Assembly (NCBI GenBank): GCA_016285515.1
Contig: JAEEQW010000005.1
Location: 1-64,000, forward strand
DNA: 64,000 nucleotides
Direction: 5' to 3'
Source of the DNA: Bacteroidales bacterium
GTDB taxonomy: Bacteria; Bacteroidota; Bacteroidia; Bacteroidales; BM520
The notes beneath the pieces are model-generated. The model was not told the DNA's origin, did no database searches, and saw only the letters and a program-made list of their open reading frames with translations. The position numbers were made by a program, and so were the translations under genes. Shown here in pieces: positions 16,983 to 25,258 of the stretch. Within the stretch, counting starts at the first letter, position 1. The number at the start of each line of letters is the position of its first letter.

Positions 16983-17618
16983 CTAATAATCTAATCTTAT
17001 AGCAGGATTCCCACAGACGGTTGTACCAGGTTTAACTTTCTTGATGACAAAGCTACACGCTGCCACAACAGCATCTTCACCAACAACGACTTTATGACTT
17101 ACCACTGCCCCAGTATGCACGGTTGCTCTGTCTTTTAACTCTACCCCACCTATTATCACCGCATGGGTGTCAACTCTAACATAGTCGCCTATCCTGCAAT
17201 CATGACTTATTATAGAATACTGCTGTATCAAACAGTTTTCACCTATTGTTGCTTCTGTTCCAACTATTGCATACTCTCCCACAAAGCAACCATCTCCAAA
17301 TGTGGTATGAGGGTGTATTACTGCAGTTTTATGTATCAGTGTTAGGAACTTGGCACCTCTTGACTTCAATTTCTCGCAGATGGCAAACTTGGTCTTAACG
17401 CTCCCTATCGAACAATGGAACACGTCATCTTCTTCTATCTGATAACTGTCTATAGTCCCTAATAGTGGCGGGTATCCTTCATATCCATCCTGCGATGTTA
17501 AATCATCATCGATAAAACCTTTAACATCAAACGTTTCTCCATAACCATGGCATCCAATAGCCACCCAATAGACAGAACGTCCCATTCCACCTGCACCAAT
17601 AATAATTAAATGTTTCAT
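16983..17618 (-). CDS. PglD/NeuD-type sugar acyltransferase with left-handed beta helix
   Basis: 211 residues. The N-terminal Rossmann-like sugar-nucleotide-binding part begins HLIIIGAGGMGRSVYWVA. The second half is a left-handed beta-helix of hexapeptide repeats (IGENCLIQQYSIISHDCRIG, then VVVGEDAVVAACSFV) with histidines in IHKTAVIHPHTTFG and SHDCR where PglD has its catalytic His. PglD acetylates the 4-amino group of UDP-4-amino-4,6-dideoxy-GlcNAc. Here it is 7 bases upstream of the ACP module, so an acyl-ACP donor is a real possibility (inference). Confidence 0.85.
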   Translation of the reverse strand: MKHLIIIGAGGMGRSVYWVAIGCHGYGETFDVKGFIDDDLTSQDGYEGYPPLLGTIDSYQIEEDDVFHCSIGSVKTKFAICEKLKSRGAKFLTLIHKTAVIHPHTTFGDGCFVGEYAIVGTEATIGENCLIQQYSIISHDCRIGDYVRVDTHAVIIGGVELKDRATVHTGAVVSHKVVVGEDAVVAACSFVIKKVKPGTTVCGNPAIRLDY

Positions 17619-17671
17619 TCCCTATAAATAATCTTAATCATAAACTTGTTTCACTTCCGCTTTTGTTTGTG

Positions 17672-18280
17672 TTAGTTAGTCCCATCAAAAGCGTGCAATT
17701 CCGCCGCACTGTCAAAGTTAATATCCTTCCTTGTCAGCACATTCTTAATAGTAATACATATCACCTTCAAGTCAGTCCACAGCGTGCAGTGATCAACATA
17801 CCACACATCCAGTTTGAACTTTTCTGTCCAACTGATGGCATTGCGGCCATGCACCTGTGCCCAGCCGCTTATGCCAGGTCGCACCTCGTGCCTGCGAGCC
17901 TGTTCAGGCGAATACAGCGGCAGATACTGCGGCAGCAACGGCCTCGGCCCAATCAGAGCCATATCCCCCTTCAACACATTGATGAGCTGCGGCAACTCGT
18001 CAATCGACGTGGAACGAACGAACTTCCCCACCTTTGTCAGTCGTTGCGCGTCGGGCAACAACTTGCCCTCGGCATCCCGTTCATCCGTCATCGTCTTAAA
18101 CTTAATCACCTTGAATATCTTTGCATCCTTTCCCGGCCTTTCCTGAAAGAAGAAAGCCCCTGCGCCCTTGTTGGCAAAATGGAGATAGATGGCTACGATT
18201 ATCAGGAACCATCCTATCAGCAGCAAAGCGACCAAAGATATGATGAAGTCTAATACACGTTTAAAGAAATGTTTGTACAT
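17672..18280 (-). CDS. Initiating sugar-phosphate transferase (PglC/WcaJ family)
   Basis: 202 residues, the small PglC-size form of the polyprenyl-phosphate phosphoglycosyl transferases. One N-terminal membrane/re-entrant helix (FIISLVALLLIGWFLIIVAI), then FKVIKFKTMTDERDAEG, the FVRSTSIDELPQLINVL signature, GDMALIGPRPLLPQYL and RPGISGWAQVHGRN. It puts the first sugar phosphate onto undecaprenyl phosphate. Size and partners point to a diNAcBac- or AADGal-like first sugar. The gene is more G+C rich than the flanking genes. Confidence 0.92.
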   Translation of the reverse strand: MYKHFFKRVLDFIISLVALLLIGWFLIIVAIYLHFANKGAGAFFFQERPGKDAKIFKVIKFKTMTDERDAEGKLLPDAQRLTKVGKFVRSTSIDELPQLINVLKGDMALIGPRPLLPQYLPLYSPEQARRHEVRPGISGWAQVHGRNAISWTEKFKLDVWYVDHCTLWTDLKVICITIKNVLTRKDINFDSAAELHAFDGTN

Positions 18281-18296
18281 AAATCAATTATTTTTG

Positions 18297-18328
18297 AACG
18301 ATATACGAAATACGATATACGAAATACT
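18297..18328. repeat. Heptanucleotide repeat, block 1
   Basis: Alternating units ATATACG and AAATACG (18301-18328) after a partial unit. The block lies between the initiating-transferase gene and the stop codon of the broken four-helix-bundle gene, and overlaps that stop. Confidence 0.8.
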
Positions 18329-18590
18329 AAGTTTTACGAATAAAGGCAATGAAGTTCGATAATTGTCGCTCAATATCCTGTATCCCAACCAACAATTCCT
18401 CTATAGTCATCGACCTTTGTCTATCGTCTTTCGTCCTTCGTTCATCGTTATTCGTCTTTCGTTCATCGTCCTTCGTCCTAATATACCCAACGTTCTTCGC
18501 TATCAAGAGTTGAGTTTCCACTTCATACGCAGAACCAAGTGCAGTATCGAGGAAATGTTCCTTGCCTTCTTTACATTCTCCTCCATACAA
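18327..18590 (-). pseudogene. Truncated four-helix-bundle (S23 / avd-like) gene
   Basis: The frame encodes GKEHFLDTALGSAYEVETQL and LLIAKNVGYI, the third helix of the S23/IVP four-helix-bundle family, and ends with IEELLVGIQDIERQLSNFIA. About 60 N-terminal residues of the family are missing. There is no ATG: the frame begins at a TTG directly after an in-frame TGA. Between helices three and four sits a seven-residue repeat (TKDDERK, TNNDERR, TKDDRQR) encoded by heptamer block 2. Intact relatives are small proteins of unknown role. I call it a relic. Confidence 0.75.
18408..18477. repeat. Heptanucleotide repeat, block 2 (inside the broken gene)
   Basis: Ten consecutive 7-base units with consensus (C/T)(A/T)TCGT(C/T) on the plus strand, for example TATCGTC, TTTCGTC, CTTCGTT, CATCGTT. 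Three units equal seven codons, so the DNA repeat appears as a seven-residue peptide repeat. Confidence 0.88.
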
Positions 18591-18594
18591 TCAC

Positions 18595-18668
18595 CGTCTT
18601 TCGTATTTCGTCCTTCGTTCTTCGTATTTTCGTATTTCGTTCTTCGTATTTCGTTTTTCGTCTTTCGT
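18595..18668. repeat. Heptanucleotide repeat, block 3
   Basis: About ten units such as CGTCTTT, CGTATTT, CGTCCTT, CGTTCTT, with one 8-base unit at 18623-18630. It replaces the missing 5-prime part of the four-helix-bundle gene and reaches the stop codon of the deacetylase gene. Confidence 0.88.
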
Positions 18669-19549
18669 CACAACTCCACCACAGGCACCTTATTCCAGTC
18701 GATTACCGCATCTGCGTATGCAATGTTAACGAATTTCATGGTATCAACCAGTTTATTCATTTTATCCAAAGCACCTTTCTTGCCGATATTGCTTTTAAAA
18801 TAACGCATCAGCCTGTTTATAGTAGTGCTTGCTTCCTCCTTGAAATATTCCTCATACTCGGATTTGGTTGCAAGAGCCAATTTGTCCTTCAACAAATCAT
18901 TAATATGAAAATATGAAATTGCATAGTCAGCTCTCTTCATGGTGTTCTTAATAAAGAAGTATGGGAATATCCTGAAATATCCGCCGCCACTGTAAACAAC
19001 ATTTTTACCGATTATATTGGTCATACAAATTGGAAATTCCTTCATCTTACATCCATTATAAGAAACAATCGACGGCACGGCCATACCATAGTCCGGGAAA
19101 CCTCCGAAATCCCTTTCAGCCGGAAAAACAGAAGAATCGCATCTGATTCCATTTTTGTACAGGATTTCAAAAGCCCACGGGTTACTCTTACCGACTGAAA
19201 ATGCCGGAGCACGATAGCTGACAACATCCTGACCTGTACATTGTCGCAAGGAATCAATGGCTTTATGGGTATCCTCCTCCACTTCTTCTCTGCTCATTTT
19301 GTTCAGCCACGTATGCCTGTCAGAATGGCAGCCAATCTCGTGTCCATTTGAAGCAATCCTTTTGAGCACATCAGGAAACTCCCTCGCCATTCCACCGACA
19401 CAGAAAAAAGTACCCTTTGTATGAGTTTCATCAAGTTTGGCCAGTATTTTGTCGAGACATTCATCATACTCGGCATACTTTTCTTTATGATTCCCATGGA
19501 ATACCTTTTCGACATACCATTCTTCTATGTCATAAGTTAAAATATTCAT
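18668..19549 (-). CDS. Polysaccharide deacetylase (NodB-type, DUF3473-like C-terminus)
   Basis: 293 residues from the ATG at 19549 (MNILTYDIEEWY); an in-frame ATG four codons earlier would overlap the upstream gene. The NodB domain shows the metal Asp in TYDIEEW, KGTFFCVGGMAREFP, the H-x3-H ligand set in IGCHSDRHTWL (about 73-83) and SYRAPAFSVG. The C-terminal part with GGGYFRIFPYFFI resembles the exosortase-associated deacetylase group. It removes acyl groups from an amino sugar, probably at the lipid-linked or polymer stage. No signal peptide, so action is probably cytoplasmic. Its stop codon abuts heptamer block 3. Confidence 0.86.
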   Translation of the reverse strand: MNILTYDIEEWYVEKVFHGNHKEKYAEYDECLDKILAKLDETHTKGTFFCVGGMAREFPDVLKRIASNGHEIGCHSDRHTWLNKMSREEVEEDTHKAIDSLRQCTGQDVVSYRAPAFSVGKSNPWAFEILYKNGIRCDSSVFPAERDFGGFPDYGMAVPSIVSYNGCKMKEFPICMTNIIGKNVVYSGGGYFRIFPYFFIKNTMKRADYAISYFHINDLLKDKLALATKSEYEEYFKEEASTTINRLMRYFKSNIGKKGALDKMNKLVDTMKFVNIAYADAVIDWNKVPVVEL

Positions 19550-19551
19550 TT

Positions 19552-20115
19552 TTATTTCCATCTTTTTTCTATAGGATAATCAATATAAAGGAAAGTCGGA
19601 TTATCTTTTGATATGATTTTGCCTGGATTTCCCAGCACAATGGAATTATCTGGAACATCAAAATTTACAAAAGCACCTGGAGCTATCATAACATTATTGC
19701 CAATATTTATTCCACCTATCACAGTCGCATTCTGACCGATATATACATTGTCACCTATCACGGGACTGCCGGCATGTTTTCCAGCTGACATACCAATCAG
19801 CACACCCGGTGCAATGTTAAAATTCTTGCCTATTTTAGCGTTAGGATTAACAATAATCATACCGAAATGCATTATTCTTAACCCGGGTCCGATTTTTGTG
19901 TAATATGGAATTTGGATTCCAGTACCGCGCATACACAACCGCAGGAAACAAATCCACATCAGTTTAATCGGTTTGAACTTCGCTTCCTGGGCATGTCTGA
20001 AATTAAAAATATATCTGTATGCCGGCGAAAAAAATATATATCTCAATCGGACGAAAACATTATCGACCCGTTTACCCACATATCTGTATAAATCTTGAGT
20101 TAATGATTTTCTCAT
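19552..20115 (-). CDS. Serine-acetyltransferase-like hexapeptide acyltransferase
   Basis: 187 residues. After a basic helical N-terminus comes the CysE-like segment IQIPYYTKIGPGLRIMHFG and a left-handed beta-helix: KIGKNFNIAPGVLIG, then VIGDNVYIGQNATVIGG and NSIVLGNPGKII. In polysaccharide loci these enzymes O-acetylate sugars rather than serine. The histidine in MHFGMIIV is the likely catalytic base. It is just upstream of the deacetylase gene. Acceptor unknown. Confidence 0.84.
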   Translation of the reverse strand: MRKSLTQDLYRYVGKRVDNVFVRLRYIFFSPAYRYIFNFRHAQEAKFKPIKLMWICFLRLCMRGTGIQIPYYTKIGPGLRIMHFGMIIVNPNAKIGKNFNIAPGVLIGMSAGKHAGSPVIGDNVYIGQNATVIGGINIGNNVMIAPGAFVNFDVPDNSIVLGNPGKIISKDNPTFLYIDYPIEKRWK

Positions 20116-20132
20116 GTTCAGAAAGAGTATGT

Positions 20133-21074
20133 TTAATTGAAATTGAGAAGGTTTTTCATCAGTTCGAGATTCTTTCTCACCTCCTCTTGTGAAATCTCAA
20201 AACGTTTCTTGTCATCAGGATCAAGTTCCAATTCGATAATACGTTCCACTCCGTTTCTGCCCAAAATTATCGGAACGCCAAGATAAATGTCGTTATATCC
20301 ATACTCACCGTCAAGATAAGCACACGCAGGGAACACACGTTTCTGGTCACACACGACTGCCTCCACCATTTCACAGATTGCCGCGCCGGCAGCGTACCAC
20401 GCCGAACGACCCAAACAATCAATCAGTTCTTCCCCACCCAGCTGTGTCCGATGAATGGCTTCTTGGATTTTTTCCTCGCTTAAAAGCATTCTTATAGGGA
20501 TGCCGCCTATAGTAGTGTATCTCGGCATCGGAACCATCGTTTTTCCATGGCCGCCTAAAATCAAGGCCTGGATGTCTTTTGTTGATACTTGAAGCATTTC
20601 GCTGATGGCATATTTGTAACGTGCTATATCAAGCAACCCACTCATTCCAAGCACTCTTTCCGGTGGAAATCCAGTGGCTTTCAAAGCACTGTAGCAAAGC
20701 ACATCAAGAGGATTGGAAACACAAATAATTACAGCATCCGGCGACACCGCAGCGGCTTTCTCCGAGACATTGAAAACAATGCGTGCATTTGTTGCCACCA
20801 AATCACTGCGTTCCATGCCGGGTTTACGTGCGATACCGCTGGTAATCACGATGACATCAGAGCCCTTGGTGGCCTCATAATCATCTGTCACTCCAATAAG
20901 TTTGGTGTCGAAACGTTTAAGTGCAGCGCTCTGATTCATGTCCAAAGCCTTGCCCTGTGCAATGCCATCCTTAACATCAAGAATCACAAGCTCATTGATA
21001 AAATCCCTGTCCGCCAATGCACAGGCACACGAGCCGCCAACTTCCCCTGCTCCAATTATAGTTACTTTTGTCAT
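20133..21074 (-). CDS. Malate/lactate-dehydrogenase-family protein in capsule locus
   Basis: 313 residues from the ATG at 21074; the upstream in-frame TTG adds three residues. The NAD fold begins KVTIIGAGEVGGSCACAL, then ITSGIARKPGMERSDL (substrate arginine loop), VSNPLDVLCYSAL, and the catalytic pair Asp in GLLDIARYKYA and His about 174 in LGGHGKTMVPMPRY. The usual GGHGD reads GGHGK. It looks full length and otherwise like bacterial malate dehydrogenase type. A 2-hydroxy-acid dehydrogenase between an acyltransferase and a sugar acetyltransferase suggests a specialised role, for example making a hydroxy-acid substituent. It could also be a displaced central-metabolism mdh. Confidence 0.82.
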   Translation of the reverse strand: MTKVTIIGAGEVGGSCACALADRDFINELVILDVKDGIAQGKALDMNQSAALKRFDTKLIGVTDDYEATKGSDVIVITSGIARKPGMERSDLVATNARIVFNVSEKAAAVSPDAVIICVSNPLDVLCYSALKATGFPPERVLGMSGLLDIARYKYAISEMLQVSTKDIQALILGGHGKTMVPMPRYTTIGGIPIRMLLSEEKIQEAIHRTQLGGEELIDCLGRSAWYAAGAAICEMVEAVVCDQKRVFPACAYLDGEYGYNDIYLGVPIILGRNGVERIIELELDPDDKKRFEISQEEVRKNLELMKNLLNFN

Positions 21075-21096
21075 AATCGTCAAATCAACTGATTGC

Positions 21097-22143
21097 TCAT
21101 TTCTTGAAATACAATTTGATGCGATTGATTGCCCATATCAGCACCACTTCAATCGCAACTGTTAGGACAAATACCATCAAAGCATATAAAACATTATCCG
21201 TAACCATCTGGTTGCTTGTATGCAATAAAATGGCAACAGCCACTATTAGCACGCCCTTTACCGGAATATGTGTACACATCACATCAAGACTGTTTTCACC
21301 GAACCATTTGAGTCCTTGTTTTAACTTACCTATATATTTTGCCTGAGAAACAAGAACTGACAGCCAACAGACAGCGAAACTGCCCATCAACGCTCTGATA
21401 TGAAATATATATTCATTTCCATAATAACTGTGTCCCATGCTTACCGTTCCAAAAAACTTGGTAAGTACTCCCACGACTGCAAACAAAATCATAACAACGG
21501 CTATGGATATTATTATGTGATTTCTTGTATAATCCAGAAGTCTGTTGTGTAATTCGGGTTTCCATGAAAAAACATTTCCGACTGCATAAAACGGAAGTGC
21601 CATCATAGCGGCATCAAGATTCCATGGCAGCAGGAAAAGATATTCTTCACCGAAAAAATGTTCTAACGTCATGCTCACACCTGAAATGAGAAGGCATACA
21701 GGTATTATAAGCCAGCGCTTCAGCTTTGAAACGAAATAATACATGATTTCCACTGCAAAAAGGCAAGGGATAAACCATAGGGCTGAATTATGATGAAGGA
21801 ACTGTCCTGAACCGCGGGCATATACAGTTTCAAGTAATGACTGCCATATATTGACAGTATTATTTCCAGTAAGACGGTTGAATACAGCCCATATTGCCCA
21901 TGTAACCACTGAATAAATCACGTATGGCACCAGTAAGCGTCTGCCTCTTTTCTTTATAAAATCAAAAAACGAAGTGTATTTCGCCCCATTGAAAAACATT
22001 CCCGATAAAAAGAAAAACAGAGGCATGTGAAATGCATATATGAATGACCCACTGAAATTGTTTGTGACGATATGCCCCCATATTACGCAAAGTATTCCAA
22101 TTCCTTTGGCTATGTCAATATAGTCCAATCTATGTTTGCCCAT
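21097..22143 (-). CDS. Acyltransferase family 3 membrane protein (first of two)
   Basis: 348 residues, about ten membrane segments. The start HRLDYIDIAKGIGILCVIWGH and FIYAFHMPLFFFLSGMFFNG are the acyltransferase-3 hallmarks; the DIAKG and FHMPLFFFLSG pattern resembles the fucose 4-O-acetylase group. Members acetylate sugar hydroxyls, usually across the membrane. It is 8 bases downstream of the ATP-grasp gene. Acceptor unknown. Confidence 0.88.
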   Translation of the reverse strand: MGKHRLDYIDIAKGIGILCVIWGHIVTNNFSGSFIYAFHMPLFFFLSGMFFNGAKYTSFFDFIKKRGRRLLVPYVIYSVVTWAIWAVFNRLTGNNTVNIWQSLLETVYARGSGQFLHHNSALWFIPCLFAVEIMYYFVSKLKRWLIIPVCLLISGVSMTLEHFFGEEYLFLLPWNLDAAMMALPFYAVGNVFSWKPELHNRLLDYTRNHIIISIAVVMILFAVVGVLTKFFGTVSMGHSYYGNEYIFHIRALMGSFAVCWLSVLVSQAKYIGKLKQGLKWFGENSLDVMCTHIPVKGVLIVAVAILLHTSNQMVTDNVLYALMVFVLTVAIEVVLIWAINRIKLYFKK

Positions 22144-22150
22144 ATTTTTA

Positions 22151-23290
22151 TTATTTACCTGAAAAGATTTTTTTCAAATTATTAAATGTTCCTGCTATAA
22201 ATGGCATTGGGTCCGACCACCCGTTCATATCCTGATAACTTACGTTTTTACCGAAGAATTTAAACCATGATGGTTTTGTTTTCCAACGATTAGGGGATTT
22301 GAAAAACCAAAGCGTATCTAACCCGAGATGTCTTAAAGCCATTCCTGAAGTATAATTGTACACTTTCTGAGGTCTGTCCAAAATATAGTTGACTATAATC
22401 TCAGGCCAGTTGATTCCTGCAGCGATAGCGCCTTTTATACATGCCGGCAGACGCGGATTAATCTCCATAACCAATAATTTTCCGCTGTCAGGATCTTCAA
22501 TCAAATCAAAGTCAGCAAAACCATTCCAGCCAATGTCCTTCAGAATATTATAGCACACGTTTACATCATCAGGCGATTCGATGGAAATGTTACAGCAGCT
22601 GCTGCCGCCTTTCACAGGATACCATCTGACCTTCTGCAAAACAGACGAACAGACCATATTGCCTTTTTCATCAAGAAGAATCTGAATTTTCACCTGTCGC
22701 CCGCCAGCCCTCACAAAACGTTGCAGATGATAATCGCCATACTGTGCCCGAAGACCATCATACACCGATTTCATCTCTTCATAGCTGTTCACTATTTTCA
22801 TCCCTCTCCCACCAGTCGTACAGTTGGGTTTCAGCAAAGCCGGATAATAAAAATTCTTTAAGGCATCGTCTGACAATGCTACAACAGACATGTCTATTGA
22901 TTCAGGATGCGGGTAACCATTCCTTGCACAAAGGGTCATCAGCTGATTCTTGTCGTATCCCTTATAAAACACATCCAATGACGGCAGCCCTATTTTAGCG
23001 ACATATTTCTCAATATCATTTTTATGCTTACAGAGAAATTCAGCCATCCCGTCTCCCATAGGCAGAACTGCTTTAATATTCTCATCAACCAATATTTTTA
23101 CTATGGTGTTGAATAATTCATCATCTTTCAATTTTGGTTCATAATTGAATAATTTGTCAACACATCGGGATTTGTCAGCATAATTGTTTTTGTCAGAACA
23201 TAACAAAACGACCCTGTATCCTGAATGCTTCAAGGAACTTACGGTAGCCAGGCCCTGAGTTCCGCTACCTAAGATCAGAATAGAATCCAT
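22151..23290 (-). CDS. ATP-grasp carboxylate-amine ligase family protein
   Basis: 379 residues. A Rossmann-like preATP-grasp part (SILILGSGTQGLATVSSLKH) is followed by the ATP-grasp core: ALLKPNCTTGGRGMKIVNS (nucleotide lysine and glycine loop), a basic LQRFVRAGGRQVKIQ, DFDLIEDPD and the metal-binding VMEINPRLPACI. The family joins a carboxylate to an amine with ATP, as in carbamoyl-phosphate or amino-acid ligases. In this locus, substrates could be a uronic acid from the TviB product or a hydroxy acid, joined to an amino sugar or amino acid. That is inference. Confidence 0.84.
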   Translation of the reverse strand: MDSILILGSGTQGLATVSSLKHSGYRVVLLCSDKNNYADKSRCVDKLFNYEPKLKDDELFNTIVKILVDENIKAVLPMGDGMAEFLCKHKNDIEKYVAKIGLPSLDVFYKGYDKNQLMTLCARNGYPHPESIDMSVVALSDDALKNFYYPALLKPNCTTGGRGMKIVNSYEEMKSVYDGLRAQYGDYHLQRFVRAGGRQVKIQILLDEKGNMVCSSVLQKVRWYPVKGGSSCCNISIESPDDVNVCYNILKDIGWNGFADFDLIEDPDSGKLLVMEINPRLPACIKGAIAAGINWPEIIVNYILDRPQKVYNYTSGMALRHLGLDTLWFFKSPNRWKTKPSWFKFFGKNVSYQDMNGWSDPMPFIAGTFNNLKKIFSGK

Positions 23291-23298
23291 ATATCAGA

Positions 23299-24441
23299 TT
23301 AATTTGAACTAACCATTTTATAAAAATCGACCCATGCATCCGTCACCAGTTCACTTGGAAAGTCCTTAATGACTCTTTCCATGCCAGCTTGCCCCAGACG
23401 GGCACGCAGGTCTTTGTCAAGATATAAACGTTCCATACAATTATAGAGGGAATCCACATCACGTGCCTTGCAACGCAGGCCGGTCACGTCATCAACCATG
23501 GCATCCATTACTCCGTATGCGTCGCTGCATATTACAGGAAGTCTGACACATGAAGCCTCCAGAACTGCCAGGCCGAACCCTTCTCTATATGACGGGAATA
23601 AAAAGACATCCGCAGAATGCAGCAACAGCTCAGGTTCGGAAGTAAACCCATAATAATGATAGTTGACACCATCATGTATATTACTGTAATTACTTAAGGT
23701 TGACAGTGTGTCATCTTCCTCCCTGCCGACCATCAGAAGAAATGCCTTGTCATAGCATGAGGCGAGACGGTCAAAAGCTGCCAGTATTTCGTTGACACCC
23801 TTTTCTCTACGGATTCTTCCCAAATAAACAAATACTACCATGTCTTCACTGAATCCCAGCTTTTTTCTCATACTATCCCGTTTGGTCTGAGAGAATTCAA
23901 ATTTTTTTATATTTATTCCACAGACTGAACCATTTGCAGGTATATATGCCTGGTCCGGACTTTTCAGGATACCTTCGTCTATAAGATATTGTCTTTGGGA
24001 ATTACAGTCAACCATAAAATAATTGTCACGACGGACAATTATATGTTCAATTGCTTTATAAAACCTCCGCTTCAATCCGGTCATATTACACCATAGCTGA
24101 CCCGAGAAATTTCGGATTCTTTTAGGGACCCTGGCCCATTTACCGGCAATAGCTGTCAACAGTGACGCTTTTAATGTATAAGAATGAACGGCATAAAAGT
24201 CATTTTTTTTGAAATATCGATAGAGTTGCCTTAAAGCCTTTAAATCAACAAAAATGTCAGGTCTCCTCTCTATTTTGATATCCTTGCACTCTTTAATCGG
24301 CAATTCGGTTGTCATATCACTTCCGTTTGTGTTTGCAACCAAATAAATGTCATATTCTGGAGACAACTTTTGCATCGGTGTTTTCAGAAAGGCACGGGCG
24401 GTCCCTGGATCAGAAACCACAAAGCATATTTTCCTTTTCAT
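23299..24441 (-). CDS. Glycosyltransferase family 4 (first)
   Basis: 380 residues from the ATG at 24441 (MKRKICFVVSDPGTARAFL), which overlaps the preceding gene by ATGA; a longer frame upstream begins with unrelated hydrophobic residues and is not the start. GT-B fold with VVFVYLGRIRREKGVNEI, then the donor-binding FLFPSYREGFGLAVLEASC (E-x7-E, near the C-terminus) and PVICSDAYGVMDAM. Resembles PglA/WbpT-type GalNAc/HexNAc transferases in its N-terminal half. Linkage unknown. Confidence 0.9.
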   Translation of the reverse strand: MKRKICFVVSDPGTARAFLKTPMQKLSPEYDIYLVANTNGSDMTTELPIKECKDIKIERRPDIFVDLKALRQLYRYFKKNDFYAVHSYTLKASLLTAIAGKWARVPKRIRNFSGQLWCNMTGLKRRFYKAIEHIIVRRDNYFMVDCNSQRQYLIDEGILKSPDQAYIPANGSVCGINIKKFEFSQTKRDSMRKKLGFSEDMVVFVYLGRIRREKGVNEILAAFDRLASCYDKAFLLMVGREEDDTLSTLSNYSNIHDGVNYHYYGFTSEPELLLHSADVFLFPSYREGFGLAVLEASCVRLPVICSDAYGVMDAMVDDVTGLRCKARDVDSLYNCMERLYLDKDLRARLGQAGMERVIKDFPSELVTDAWVDFYKMVSSN

Positions 24442-25235
24442 CTTTTTTTGTTTTTGTGCAAATATGAATATAATGAAGTCGGAAGCAATCCAACAGCAAT
24501 CGGTCTCAAACAAAAGACATAACACCATAAAGGCATTTTCAACATCTTAAAGCCTATATACATAACGTATGCCTGATGCAATTTGCCTTTGAAGTTTCTC
24601 CTTGCTGTAGCATTCCGGTCATCCCGCATTGCATAAACGGGTTCTGCGAGCATATAGCCCTTATATCCTGCCGCATACATCTTAAACCACAAATGATAAT
24701 CCTCAACCCTGAGCAATCTTTTATCGACAGTATAACCACCGACAGCTTTGTATGCTTCGGTCCTGACCATACAAGGTGCATGACAGAAAGGAGAACCTTT
24801 GACAAAATCCATTTTTGTGACCTCACCCTTACCGTGGCCTGTCATAAAGACTCCGTTTTCATCAAAATACTGCATCGGACCACTCACGATGTCATATTCC
24901 GGATGAGAATCAAGAAACTCGATTTCCTCTTTGAATCTATGCGGCAAGGAAATGTCATCACCGTCCATGCGTGCGCAATATTCCGTATCAGCATGTGCAA
25001 GGCATACATTCAAGGAATAATTGAGACCCATGTTTTTGGGATTCCTTAACAACAGAATGTTGTCATGTTCCTTTGCGTATTCTTCAGCGACTTTATATGT
25101 GTCATCCTTGCTTCCATCTTCGCAAAGAATTATCTTAAAATCCTTATATGTCTGGGCATACAAAGAATCAAGGGCAGCCACCAATGTGTCAGCGCAATTA
25201 TATATGCTCATCAGCACGGAAATCCTGTATTTCAT
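24438..25235 (-). CDS. Glycosyltransferase family 2
   Basis: 265 residues. KYRISVLMSIYNCADTLVAA, IILCEDGSKDDT and CARMDGDDISLPHR (DxD-type metal site about 92-96) are visible. LRVEDYHLWFKMYAAGYKG is the acceptor ED-Y motif. The compact size matches the enzymes that add single sugars in O-antigen loci. It is coupled to the downstream family 4 gene by a four-base overlap. Confidence 0.9.
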   Translation of the reverse strand: MKYRISVLMSIYNCADTLVAALDSLYAQTYKDFKIILCEDGSKDDTYKVAEEYAKEHDNILLLRNPKNMGLNYSLNVCLAHADTEYCARMDGDDISLPHRFKEEIEFLDSHPEYDIVSGPMQYFDENGVFMTGHGKGEVTKMDFVKGSPFCHAPCMVRTEAYKAVGGYTVDKRLLRVEDYHLWFKMYAAGYKGYMLAEPVYAMRDDRNATARRNFKGKLHQAYVMYIGFKMLKMPLWCYVFCLRPIAVGLLPTSLYSYLHKNKKR

Positions 25236-25258
25236 AATCTTTTAATATGTATATGCGT

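Noticed and set aside
18297..18668. CRISPR-like array
   Set aside because: Units are 7 bases with no unique spacers and no cas genes: a simple tandem repeat.
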